NCBI GenBank assembly: GCA_002179805.1
Contig: NAVB01000758.1
Location: 49,633-113,632 of the forward strand
Origin: Acanthamoeba lenticulata
Taxonomy: Eukaryota; Discosea; Longamoebia; Acanthamoebidae
DNA length: 64,000 nucleotides
Direction: 5' to 3'
Below, one piece after another: positions 34,031 through 45,175 of the stretch. The notes under the pieces are model-generated. The model worked only from the letters and a program-made list of their open reading frames with translations. It did not search any database and had not been told where the DNA came from. Positions within the stretch are counted from its first letter, which is position 1, and every line of letters begins with the position of its first letter. The position numbers and the translations under genes are program-made.

Positions 34031-34331
34031 GACAAGGACGCGGTGTGTTGGCAGGTGCGTGCAAAATAGAGATACAGCTAGAGCGGCCGTTTTAACAGCC
34101 GCACAGTGCGTGGAAACGCTTAACGTTCTCCAGCTACACCTCAGCGGGGAGTAGCTTGGTGCCGATTTGGTCCTCACTACATTTAGTGTTGCTAGGTTGC
34201 CCCTGTTGCAACAGCTCAGCTCTGTCCGGGGGTGAGGGGCAAAAAGCTCATTTGGCGGGGGGCAGACCAACTTTCGCAGGCTGCATTCAAAAAAATTGAA
34301 TTGAAAAAGAAAAACAAGCAAAGAAAGCCGG
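34031..34331. other. Intergenic stretch upstream of the membrane-protein gene
   Basis: 301 bases between two minus-strand genes. It should hold the promoter of the membrane-protein gene and the 3' end of the F-box/repeat gene. An A-rich tract (about 34290-34320) lies next to the latter's stop. No gene is seen. Confidence 0.3.
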
Positions 34332-36137
34332 TCAGGTGGCGGCCTTTGGCAGCGAGCGCGCCCACTGGAGCATGCCCTGACGTCTCTTGGATGCATTTTG
34401 TTCTGCGTAGGTGCAGATCTTCTCTTGGTCCAACGGGCAGCCGTTCTCGTGCAGCCACTTGAGCACGTTGAGGTGACTACCCATGGCCGCCTGATTGCCC
34501 CACTCCTGGTCCCATCCTGAACTCAGCAAGCCGTTCTGGTGCGCCCACTGGAGCACATCCAGGCGGCCTCTCTTGGCCGCCACACTGCAGACATCCTTGT
34601 CCCACGGGCAGCCGTTCTGGCGCGCCCACTGGAGCACGTCCAGGTGGCCTCTCTTGGCTGCGTTGATACAGACCCACTTGTCCAACCGGCAGCCACTGGC
34701 GAGTGCCCACTGGAGCACTTTGAGGTGGCCTTTCAAGGCTGCCTTCCTGCAGCTCCACTGCATGTCCCACGGGCAGCCGTTGGCGCGCGCCCACCGGAGT
34801 ACGTCCAGGTGGCCTTTCTTTGCTGCTGCACCGCATGTCGATTCGTCCCACGGGCAGCCCTTTTGGCGCGCCCACTGGAGCACGGCCAGGTGGCCTCTCT
34901 TGGCCGCCACACTGCAGACGTCCTTGTCCCACGGGCAGCCGTTTTGGTGCGCCCACTGAAGCACAGCCAGGTGGCCTCTCATGGCTGCGTTGAAGCAGAC
35001 CTTCCTGCCCAACGGGCAGCCATTGGCGTGTGCCCACTGGAGCACGTCCAGGTGGCCTCTCTTGGCCGCCACACTGCAGACGTCCTTGTCCCATAGACAG
35101 CCGTTTTGGCGCGCCCACTGGAGCACGGCCAGGTTGCCTCCCTCGGCTGCGTTGATGCAGAGCCACTTGCCCAACGGGCAGCCGTTGGCGCGTGCCCACT
35201 GGAGCACTTCGAGGTGGCCTCCCGCAGCTGCCGCCCTGCATGTGCTCTTGCCCCACGGACAGCCGTTGGCGCGCGCCCACTGGAGCACAGCCAGGTGGCC
35301 TCCCTTGGCCGCCGCCCCGCAGGTGTCCTCGTCCCACGGACAGCCGTTGGCGCGCGCCCACTGGAGTACTTCGAGGTGGCCTCCCGCAGCCGCCGCATTG
35401 CATGTGCGCTTGTCCCACGGCCACTTGCCCAACGGGCAGCCATTGGCGCGTGCCCACTGGAGCGCTTCCAAGTGGCCTCCCCCGGCCGCTGCACAGCACG
35501 TCAGCTCGTCCCACGGGCAGCCGTTGGCGTGCGCCCACTGGAGCACAGCCAGGTAGCCTCCCTCGGCTGCCTCCTTGCAGGTGTCCTCGTCCCACGGGCA
35601 GCTGTTGGCGCGGGCCCACTGGAGCACGGCCAGGTGGCCTCCCTTGGCCGCTGCCCCGCAGGTGTCCTCGTCCCACGGGCAGCCGTTGGCGCGGGCCCAC
35701 TGGAGCACGGCCAGGTGGCCTCCCTTAGCTGCCTCCTTGCAGGTGCCCTCGTCCCACGGGCAGCCGTTGGCGCGGGCCCACTGGAGAAGGGACAACCAGC
35801 CCTTACGCGCTACCAGCTCCACAAACAAGCTTGCCTGGCTAACAATACGATGTCTTGGCCTGCGAGCGGCCATGAGGAGGGGCAGCTTGGTGCTTGGTTG
35901 CGTGACGAGGAGGAGGTGTTGGAGTGCGTGGCTCCATGTGCGGCTCACGGCGCGGCAGGACGGAAGGGAGACGGGCTCCACAAACTGAAAGATGAAGGCG
36001 ACGAGCTCCACCATAAGGTCGTCTATACCCACCTCCTTGAGGCCACCATTTTTGGGCGAGGTTGGACCATCGAGGGGCAAAGAAGCCAAGATCTTCAGCT
36101 TCTTTTTCGGGCGCCTCTCTTCCGGGCTTTCTTCCAT
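34332..36137 (-). CDS. F-box protein with about 17 short ankyrin-like repeats
   Basis: A single intronless frame of 601 residues from MEESPEERRPKKKLK. Residues 40-80 form an F-box-like block (LMVELVAFIFQFVEPVSL; CRAVSRTWSHALQHLL). The rest is a tandem array of 27-residue units built on GHLAVLQWARANGCPWDEDTC with an AA(K/A)GG turn, about 17 copies, ending in a variant GMLQWARSLP. Such units are divergent ankyrin repeats, common in Acanthamoeba and in its giant viruses, and probably recruit substrates to SCF ubiquitin ligases. The repeats are nearly identical at DNA level, so antisense frames also stay open. Two more members of the family lie at 55763-57492. The lack of introns contrasts with almost every other gene here. 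Confidence 0.82.
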   Translation of the reverse strand: MEESPEERRPKKKLKILASLPLDGPTSPKNGGLKEVGIDDLMVELVAFIFQFVEPVSLPSCRAVSRTWSHALQHLLLVTQPSTKLPLLMAARRPRHRIVSQASLFVELVARKGWLSLLQWARANGCPWDEGTCKEAAKGGHLAVLQWARANGCPWDEDTCGAAAKGGHLAVLQWARANSCPWDEDTCKEAAEGGYLAVLQWAHANGCPWDELTCCAAAGGGHLEALQWARANGCPLGKWPWDKRTCNAAAAGGHLEVLQWARANGCPWDEDTCGAAAKGGHLAVLQWARANGCPWGKSTCRAAAAGGHLEVLQWARANGCPLGKWLCINAAEGGNLAVLQWARQNGCLWDKDVCSVAAKRGHLDVLQWAHANGCPLGRKVCFNAAMRGHLAVLQWAHQNGCPWDKDVCSVAAKRGHLAVLQWARQKGCPWDESTCGAAAKKGHLDVLRWARANGCPWDMQWSCRKAALKGHLKVLQWALASGCRLDKWVCINAAKRGHLDVLQWARQNGCPWDKDVCSVAAKRGRLDVLQWAHQNGLLSSGWDQEWGNQAAMGSHLNVLKWLHENGCPLDQEKICTYAEQNASKRRQGMLQWARSLPKAAT

Positions 36138-36527
36138 TGCTGCCTGCGAAATCTAAAATTAACTTTTCTACTGGAAATCGTCCCTTCATTTCGCGGGGGA
36201 TTTCTTAAGGTGGTTGTACGAATATAAATTCAATAAAATTAAAAGTTCTTCGAAATGGGCTTGCAGAGCGCCCGCCGGTGTGACTGGCGAGACAGCAGGA
36301 GCAAAAGTTAGAAACATTGTTGTCGTGCTTGGGCTTGTGGGAGTATTGGCCACTACTTTTTCCTGTCGGCACCAACAGTGTGATTGCCCGGGCCACGTCG
36401 GCCGCGTCAACATGAGGGCCAACGGCAACAACAAGTGGCGGTTCAACCTCGACGTTTACTTCCATTACTCTGACGGCCCAGTTCCACAACAAGGAACTCA
36501 ACAGCCGCGGCTCCGAGTCTTTGTTGC
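36138..36527. other. Intergenic stretch
   Basis: 390 bases between two minus-strand genes. It should carry the promoter of the F-box/repeat gene and the 3' UTR of the Clu-LRR gene. A plus-strand frame across it is a shadow; no gene, RNA or repeat is seen. Confidence 0.3.
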
Positions 36528-39500
36528 TCACGTGTCTCTCTCGCGAGACCGCGACGACGCCACGCCGCTGCTGCGGAGGTGCTCCCGCCGGTTGCGCTTG
36601 CTGTGGAGGGAGGAGAGCATCTGGACGGTGAGGATGATGTCCGGACGGCGGCGGCGGAGCAGCTCGACGGCCGAGTCGGTGATCTTGTTGCAGCCCACGG
36701 TGACGGCGCGGACCGACGTGGCCTGCGCGATGGCGTCGAGCGCCTCGTTCTTGACGAAGCGGCAGCCAAACATGTTGAGCCGCTGGAGCGGCAGCCGGTG
36801 CACGATGCGCAGGAGGCTCGCGTTGTCGATGTTGTGGCAATTGAAGAGGTCGAGCTCCGTCAGGAAGGGGCAGCCGTCGGCCAGGCGCAGGATCTTGTGG
36901 ATGCACAAGCAGTGCGACAAGTCGAGCTGCGTGAGGAAATGGCAGCCGCCCGCCAAGTGGTCCACGCCGGCGTCGGTCAGCGCGCTGCAGTTCTTGGCCT
37001 TGAGACCCTTGAGGCCCGCGCAGTTGCGCGCCAGATACCGGAACGACCGGTCCATGACGCGCGAGTTGTGCGACAGGTTGAGGTACTCGAGGTTGGGGCA
37101 GCCCTCGGAGATGAGCTTCATCCCGTCGTCGGTAATCTCCGGCAGGTGGCCCAGCGACAGCGACGTCAGGTTCGGGTACTGCACGACCGCGCCCGCGGCG
37201 GCCGCGCGCGCCGCCGAGCCGCTCAGCCCTGAGTAGGACGACGTCGACATCGACGTTGACGAGCCCGACAACGGCGACAACTGCGTCGCCGAGGAAGACG
37301 AGGACAACGCATGGGCTGCGCTCACGATCATGGGCGGCGGGGACGACGGGCGCGAGGTCATGGGCGAGCTCGTGATCGAGTGGCTGGGCGACGACAGCGG
37401 CGAGACCGACATCGGCGTGGTCGTCCGCGACGATGACGACCACGCCTCGACGAGGGACAGCGAGGCCAGCGCCGACGGCACGAACCAGGCGCGGATGGCG
37501 GCGTCGGTGACGCGCGTGCACTTGTCGAGGCTGAGCGACCGCAGGTCGGGGAGCGACGGCAGGAGTCGCCCGACGACGCCGTCGTGAAAGGCCGTGCAGC
37601 CGCGGATGTCGAGCGCCTCGAGGCGCGGGCAGTAGGTGATGACGTGGAGCAGGCCGGTCGAGGTCACCCGCTTGCACCGCGAGATGTCCAAGTAGCGCAG
37701 GCGGCTCCCGGCGTTGCGCAGGAGCGCTTCAAGGCCGCGGTCGGTGATGTAGGCGTTGTCGGCCAGGCCCAAGCTCTCGAGCTGAAGGTACCCGGTTGGC
37801 GCCGGCGCCACGCCAAAGACGCTCGAGGCCAGCGCCGGCGACGACATGGACGAACGCAAGGCTGTTGCCGCCGACGACGCCGTGGTCGGGACCGTGCCGG
37901 ACCCGCTGCCACTGCGGGCCAGCAGATGGTGCGGGTAGCGGCCGGACGACTGCGGCGAGAGGTCGTACGAGTAGACGCGCTGCTCAACTTCGATGTAGTC
38001 CACCGCGCCCTCGTCGATGAAGTCCTCTTCGTCCTCTTCCTCTTCTTCTTCGTTTTGCCGCGCCGAGGCGACCGCCTGATGTTCGGCGCTGTGAGGCCGC
38101 GGCGGCGGTGTCTTGAACCGGTCGTTTTCGTTCTTGGCTTCGTTTTCGTTTTCGTTTTCGCTCTTTCGGCGGGACGACAGGGCGACGTCGCTCGCCGACC
38201 GTGGAAGGCGCCGGCCGAGCAGCTGCAGCGAGTCGTCGGTGATGGTGCTCAAGTGCCGCTGCTCGGCGGGCTGCTCGCCGTCTGGTTCGCCGACGCGGCG
38301 GTCGCGCTCGCCCTGCGCGGGCGCCTCGGTGTGCTTCCACGGCTTGAAGCGGCCGTAGCACAGGCGCAAGTGGCGCAGGCGCGGGCATTCGGCCAGCTTG
38401 GCCACGACGTCGTCGCCCACGTGCGGGATATGCGAGATGTCGAGGCTCTCCAGCGTCTCGGCGTAGGCCGGGATGAAGGCCAGCAGGCCCCCTTGGGTGA
38501 GGCCCGTGCAGCCGGCCGCGGCAAAGCTCGTCAGCCCGGGGCAGCCCTGCAGAGGGGGGGGGGGAGAAGGAGGTCATCAGCCACGCCGCTCATGTGTGAA
38601 AGACGGGCGAGGAGAGGAGGCAGTCGACGTACGGCGGCGAGGTACTCGAGAGAGCGCGAGGTCAGGAGGGCGCAGAAACTGACGTCGAGCTCCTCCAGCG
38701 CGTGGCAGTCCTCGCTGTGTGTGCGCGCGCCCGTGCAGCCAGTCAGCGACATGTCCACTGTGTGAAACATTTGGGGAAGGAGACGAAGGATGGGAAGGGG
38801 GGAGCACCTGATGAAGCGCATGGCGCTGTCGGTGATGTTGATGCAGGCCGACAGGTCCAGCGAGACGAGGTTGGTGCAGTGCTGGGCCACGTGCCGAATC
38901 GCTCGGAAGTCGATCTGCGGGCACTTGCTGTTGTGCGATTCAAGTGGAAGCCTGAAGGTCAGCCTCGCGCGTGTGTGCGTCGTGCGGTGCGGTGCGAGAG
39001 ACTGCGTACCCGAGCTGAAGGCGGAGGAGCGACGGGCCGGCCATCTGCGCCACGCGCTCGAGGGTGCGTGCGGCCACCTGGCACTCGCTCAGGCGGAGCA
39101 CCTGAAGCCGCGGGATATGGGGCACCACTTTGCACAAAAACTCCTCCGTGCCCACGAGCTCCCGCTTGAAGCACCATTCCTGGGATTCCAAATGGATTGA
39201 TTAATCAGTCATTTTTCAAAAAATAAAAATTTCATTTAAATACGATCAAGGCGTACCCCGTTGATGTGGGTGAGGTCAGGCGAGTTCTGGGCCATCTCGA
39301 ATACGATGGCGAGCTCGATGTCGGAAAGCTGCATAGCCCACCCGGCGATCGCGTGGTACGACGACCGGCTGTGCGCCAGCGCCCTGCACATGCGCCACAC
39401 GGTCACGCCACCGCCGCCGTCATGAGTCAGTTCGTTTGTGGTGCGCCAGAAGACCGGAAAGATGGGCGAGCCGCGCACCGGCGGAACTTGTCGCCGGCCT

Positions 39501-42500
39501 CGGCGTAGATGCGGTCGTCGCCGGTCTTGCGCGCCTGCTTGATCAGCACCCGGCCCCAGTTGTAGAGGCCCAGGTACTCCAGCGACGACGAGCCCGGCGA
39601 CCCCGGCGTGCCCGCTGTCGACGAGGATGACGAGGATGACGACGAGGATGAAGATGATGACGAGGAAGGCGAGGGCGGCGAGGAGGAGAGGAGGGCCTGG
39701 TAGCAGACGGACGAGAGCTGGAGGAGCTGGTCGTTGTTCTGCCACACCTCCGAGGTGAGGCTCTGCACGTTGTTCCCCAGCTTGAAGATGGCCTCGTAGC
39801 TGCGCGCCATCTTGTACTTTTCAAACGCCTTGGCCAGATAGGCATACGTGTCCCGCCCTGCACACACGCACCGCACACACGTACCGCACACACGCGTGAG
39901 GCGAGCCGGCGGGCGAGAGAAGCGAGCGGGGTGCCGAACCGAGCGAGTTGTTAGCCTTCTGACAGAGGACGTCGGCGTAGTTGTTGAGGGTGTCGCGGTT
40001 GTCCGGCGTCGAGCGGATGGAGGCCTCGAACTTGGACATGACCAGCCGGAACAGGCGGTCCTCAGTCTCGCGCGTGTCGCTCTTCTTGGCCTGGATCCAC
40101 AGCGAGTTGCCTTCGGCCAGTGATACGATGTTCATGTGCTTGGCCTGTCCTCGCGCCCGCCAATTCACGCGCGTCAATCAACCGCACACACGCGCGCACC
40201 GCACACACGCGCGAGCCGCACACGCGCGCATTAGACGCACCTTGGCAGACATTTTGACGATATCGGGGACGACGAGCTTGAAGCCGCGCGAGTTGCTCTT
40301 GAGCTCGCGCTTGGACTGCTTGGAGAAGGTGACGCCCGTGAGCTGTTCGATGCGCTTGAACAGCTTGTACATGTCCACCGTCTTCAGCAGATACAGCTCG
40401 TCCTTCTCCTCTTCCTGTTTGGACAAGCGCGGCTCAACCGTCAGCTTCGCGGCCAGGACAACGGCCACGGCCACAATCACGTTCACAAGACGGGAGGCAA
40501 ACCTCGAGTTCGTCAGAGGAAGAGGCCCGCGAGGAGCCGTCGTCGTCATCGTCATCAAAAAGAAGATTGTGATGATGATGATGATGATGATGCCCGTGAG
40601 GAGCGTCATCGCGCTTGAGGGACGGCTCCTTCTCCTTCTTCGCCTTGTCCTCGCGCAACTGGCGCAGGGTGTTGTTTTCGAGCACAAATTCAAAGTGCGT
40701 GCGGAGGCCCTCCTTCATCTCGTTCTGCCAAAACTTGACCACCGCCTGCTCGTGCCCACGCGGACGAGGTGAGCCGACACGACGCGGCTTCGCGAAAAGA
40801 ACGAAGGCGGGGAGGGAAAGTGCGAACCATGAGCGGGCCTTGGCCCAGGAGGAGGTTGAGGAACTCAAGGACGCACTTGCGGTACACGTTCTGGGTGAGC
40901 TCCGACGTGGAGTTGACCTCGCGCAACCGCGCGCGGAGCTTGTTCTTGACCACGCGCCCGAGCATCTCGTGGATGATGATCTTCTTGACCTTCTTGCACG
41001 TCACGTAGTTGCACACCCGCCCGAGATATCTACAGTTGATCCCTGCAGGTATTTCAAACGCGTGGTGAGGAATTCCAAACATATTCCTTATTTTTGCAAT
41101 AAATAAATCCTGTTCAAAAATGTACCCTCCATGTGAAGGAGCTCGGTGAGCTGAGCCTCGATGTCGATCTTGCCAGCGTGGCTGCCCAGCAGGATGTCCG
41201 ACGAGGACTCGTTGAGGACTTGCTGCTCGTCGAGCCAGCGCGCAAAGGCCGGGATCGTGGTGTTCAGCAGGCAGTCCGTCGCCTCTTTGACCTCGGCATT
41301 GTGGCCCTCCTGCAACAATAAATACATAAAAAATGAATATTAATCATTAAAAGAATTAAAGAGAAAAAAAACAAACTAAGACATTAATTAATTGTTTGCG
41401 GAAAACGCACAGAGGTGTTTTCGCGGCCGCCAAAGCGCGAGAAAGCGTCGGAGGAGAGCGGCTTCGGGTAGGTCTTGATGAACTCTGGCCGGAAGAGGCG
41501 GTACAAGTACGTCCGCAACACGCCCTCCTCAGCCGTCGGCGGGAACACTGAGTGCCGGTAACCCACAAGCACACGCTGATCAGCCGACATTGCGTACATC
41601 ATCATCATCGCTAAGTGAGGAAGGGGAACGAGACGTACCTCGCGCAAAGTCGAGCACGTAGTAGCGGCCGTCCTGCCAGCTGCGATGGCCCTCGATGTCG
41701 GCGGGCCCGTAGAGGAACTGGCGGGAGGACTGCACGCCCGCCATGTGGCCCTTGAGGTTGAGCCGCGCCGCTGCCTGCTTCATGAACGCGTTCAACCGCG
41801 CGTCCGAGGCATGAACCGTGGTGCCGCCGTCGCAGGAGCCGTAGCAGAGAGTGGTCTTGTCGATCGGGAGGATGGACACGCACACCAGGCGATAGCCGCG
41901 ATAGTCGATCTGGTGTCGACACAAGCACATAATCAGAAATAAGCAAAAGAACAAAACAAAAACAAAAAAACACAAAAAAAAAAAAACATACTAGCGCCAT
42001 GAGAGGCACGGAGAGGCCCTCGCAGAGGTAGTATCGCATGGCGCCCTTGAGCTCGTGCCCGGCCGCCTTCCTGGACGTTCATCAAATATCAAGGAGAGCG
42101 GTCAGCGGCGTGGCGCGGAAAGAAATCAGGCCCAAGGCATGCGCGTGCGCGTACATAGCATTGCCGTCGCTGCTGTAGAGCTTGACCCAGTCGGTGGCGA
42201 ACTTGAACAGGATGCCGTGGTAGATGTACTTCTGGCCGCCCGCCTCCCCGCCCACCTGCACCGCCTCTGCTCTCATGATCGTCGTCAGCATCAGGGCGAG
42301 GGCCATCATCATCATCACCGCCATCGGGGTGCAAGGAAGAGGCGAGGGAAGCGCACGGATGGTCTTGTATTGGTTGGGCAGGTTCTTCTCGCTGATGATG
42401 ATCTTGCCGCACGTCTTGGCCGTGTGCTGGAAGTCAGCCGCCAGCGCGCTGAGCCGCTCGAATTTTTCCAGCTGCGACCAACAACCAATGAGCAAAATAG

Positions 42501-44855
42501 ACAATCTGGAAGATAAAAGAAATAAATAGAATAGAATAGAACAACGCACTTGCTGTTGCTCGTCGTCCTGGGGCAGCTCGAGGATCCGCTGAAACTCGGC
42601 GTTCCAGGCCATCGGATACCCGCAGCGGCCGCTCTCGACGACCTCAGCGCTGGTCGTCCGCGGCCCTCGTCGGCTTGCCGAGCTCGCCCCGCTCCATCCG
42701 CGCGACAGCGGGCCGCGCAGCGACGACGATGACGACGAGGTGCCCATCAGCGCGGCGGGCGGGCGCGCGCGTCGGTGGAGGTCGCGATTCCTGGCGGGCT
42801 CCTCGCTGCCAGTGCCCTGTGGCGGGCCCACGATGGACGGCCGCTGGCGAGGCCTGCCGGACTGCGCGGCGTTGGCGTAGCTCTCGGGCCCAACCTCAGC
42901 CTCTGCTTCGGCTTCGGCCTCGTCGTCGAGCGCCGCCGACGACGAGCTGTGGTCATCGTCGGTGGCGCGGTCCATGTAGCTCTCGTCGTGGCGCGCCTGC
43001 CTTCTCGTCCGCCGGCCTTTCTCTGTACAAGCCGTCCGAGGAAGGGGTGAGATGACAACGCCATGCTTGCGAGGACGTCGCGTGACAACAACGACGCACT
43101 TTTCTTGCCTCGCGAGGCGACGGGCTCCCCCGAGACCGCCTTGCTGCTGCTGTAGGTCGTGCCGCCGTCGCCACTGCCGGCTCCGCCGCCCTGCAGACCG
43201 TGAGCAAGTTCGACGGCGGTGTAGACCGGCTTGGCTTCTTGGCGAGGCCTGCGGCCGTCGTTGCCGTTCGTCTTGCGCGGAGGGGCAACGGGCACAAGGC
43301 TGCACATACGCACGACAACGGTAGTCTCAGCCGTCCGCGAGCGAGCCAGGAAGAGAAGAAGCAAGGCTGCGTACTTAAAGCTCTTGTCGCACGCCAGATA
43401 GCCCTCCTGCTCCTGCTCCTGCGTGAGCTCGAGCTCGTGCTGACGACTGGCTGACGTCAGGTCACCGCCGTCGCCGTCATAGTCCTCATCGTCAATGTAA
43501 AAGCCGCGAGCACCCCCGGCCGGGAGACTGAGATGCGGCGCCGCGGTGGTCGTGGCCCGCAGGTCAGGCCCAACGGGCAGCGCGCCATCCACTTCGAGGT
43601 AGGACGCGAGCGCCTGTGTGCGCGTGCGCACGTGAGTGCCGGCCGCCTCTCTCGGCTGCGCGCAAGCGATGCTGCAACGCACCTGCGGGGGCTGGCGGCC
43701 GACCGGCGGCTGCTGCTGCTGCGATGGCCTGCCGTAGACGTCCACGAACTTATCGTCACTACTGTTGTAGACACTCAAACCCTCACCTGCCAACACATAA
43801 GCGCCAACAGGTCAACAGCAAGAACCAGAAGGACAGGAAGAAGAATGACAAGAATGCCAGCCATAAGAAGTGAGATGGGCGGTACCGCGACGAATGGAGG
43901 CCATGTAGTAGGCGTAAGGCGAGAAGTCGTCGACCCGCGACAGCGTCATGATCTGCTCCTCCTCTTCCACGCCCTCCTCCTCCTCCTCCTCCGCTTCCCG
44001 CTCGTCATCGTTGTCGTTGTTGTCGTAGCCAAGCGCCGCGGCTTTTCGTCGTGGCCGGTCCTCCCTCTCGGCACCGCGCCGCTCAACGCCAACACCACGC
44101 GGCTGTTGGACCGTCGCGAACTCTTCGCTCTCAGTCCTCTCTGCGGCGCTGCTCTGTCGGCCATCGCTCTCGCTCTCCCCCTCGCTGGCTCCCTCTCGCG
44201 GTTGCGGCTTGGCTCGACGCTTCCGTCGCTTTCGTTCTTTCTTTTCGTTTCGTTCTTCCGCCGCGGGCGTTGCAGGAGCCACGGCCTGGCTCGCCTGACG
44301 CTGTGCACTGCTGTTGCCGTTGGTGCTCGTTTGGTTGGCATAGCCCGACGTCGCGTATGATGGCGACGCGACGGCGGCGTAGCTGAGCGCGGGTGAAGCC
44401 GCCGTCTGCTGTTGGCGAGGCTGGGGCCGCTTAAAGTTGCCTACAGCTGATGTGTTGGATGCACCGCTCGCTGTTGGCTCGCTGTGTTCGCCGTCGGCTG
44501 GGCCGCTTGCTGCTGACTTCGACTTCATATCGTGAGTGCCCTCTTCGCTGTTGGCGGTGTCGGCCGCTGGCTGTGAGTTGGTTTTGGCGTCTGGAAGGTC
44601 GACGTCAGATGCGTGGTGGTCGCGGCCCCTAGAGCTGCTCGGATCTGATTCGGGTGGAGCAGCTGCTGTGGATGTTTGGCGATTGCCCCGTGCCCGCCTC
44701 TTCTTTCCCTCTCTTTTCCTCCCCGCAATGCGATTAATCGTCGCTGACTCTTCTGCTGCCGCTGCTGCTTTTCGGCGAGCGAGGATGCGAAATGTAACAT
44801 AAATCAAGAGTTGCAGATGCACAAACACTACCACGACGAGCACTACAAACCACAT
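36528..44855 (-). CDS. Membrane-anchored Clu-TPR-LRR fusion protein
   Basis: A long intron-rich gene read leftwards. The start chosen is complement(44853-44855), because the next 20 residues, MWFVVLVVVVFVHLQLLIYV, form a single membrane anchor; an ATG 37 codons upstream is also in frame. A charged low-complexity region (44800-42650) follows. The Clu domain (42600-41000) has LEKFERLSALAADFQHTA, GKIIISEKNLPNQYKTI, AAGHELKGAMRYYL, IDYRGYRLVCVSILPID, LCYGSCDGGTTVHASD, LYGPADIEGHRSWQDGRYYV, RPEFIKTYPKPL and EVKEATDCLL, all marks of the CLUH/Clu family tied to mitochondrial distribution. A TPR-like helical part follows (YAYLAKAFEKYKMARSYEAI). Last come AMN1-type cysteine-containing LRRs (LDLSHCLCIHKILRLADGC; LNMFGCRFVKNEALDAIA) ending near 36528. 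The Clu-TPR part joins the LRR part through exons at 39240-39400 (LTHING, then WCFKRELVG). A split into two genes near 39240 is the main alternative. Confidence 0.62.
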
Positions 44856-45175
44856 GCCGTGCGCAGCTGCCAAATGCAGAGATGTGTGGATTTGTTCTAT
44901 GGGATGGATGGATCGAAAAACGTACAGGCGTTGTTTCTGTGAACCAGTGACAGGGAAGAAGACCACCCAGAGCTCGCCTCAAAACACCATCCACGACCCG
45001 ATTTCGATCAATGTGGCCAACCTACCGCGCTATTGTGGTTTGGCGCCAAAATATTTGCAGAATGCTCGCCCAATCGCAAGGCTACCGGTTCGAGTTCTGT
45101 CGCAGCAATTTGAAGCCCTGAAACTTTTGTCGACCGGAACGAACGCACCCAGCCACTCTTCATCACCACCGGCTC
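44856..45175. promoter_or_regulatory. Divergent promoter region, Clu-LRR gene and F-box/GTPase gene
   Basis: 320 bases between two outward-facing start codons. It includes CCAAT-like and CACGTC-like words but no clear TATA box. If the longer Clu start at 44966 is used, the shared region shrinks to about 210 bases. Confidence 0.3.

Noticed and set aside
35106..36227. 373-residue plus-strand repetitive frame (GARPLEHSQVASLG-type units)
   Set aside because: Antisense of the F-box/repeat gene. Repeat periodicity keeps several frames open; the minus frame has the F-box and the known repeat unit.
38300..38530. Possible F-box in front of the LRR part of the Clu gene
   Set aside because: AMN1-type LRRs often follow an F-box, so I looked for one. 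The preceding exons read as LRR and TPR-like text with no F-box core.
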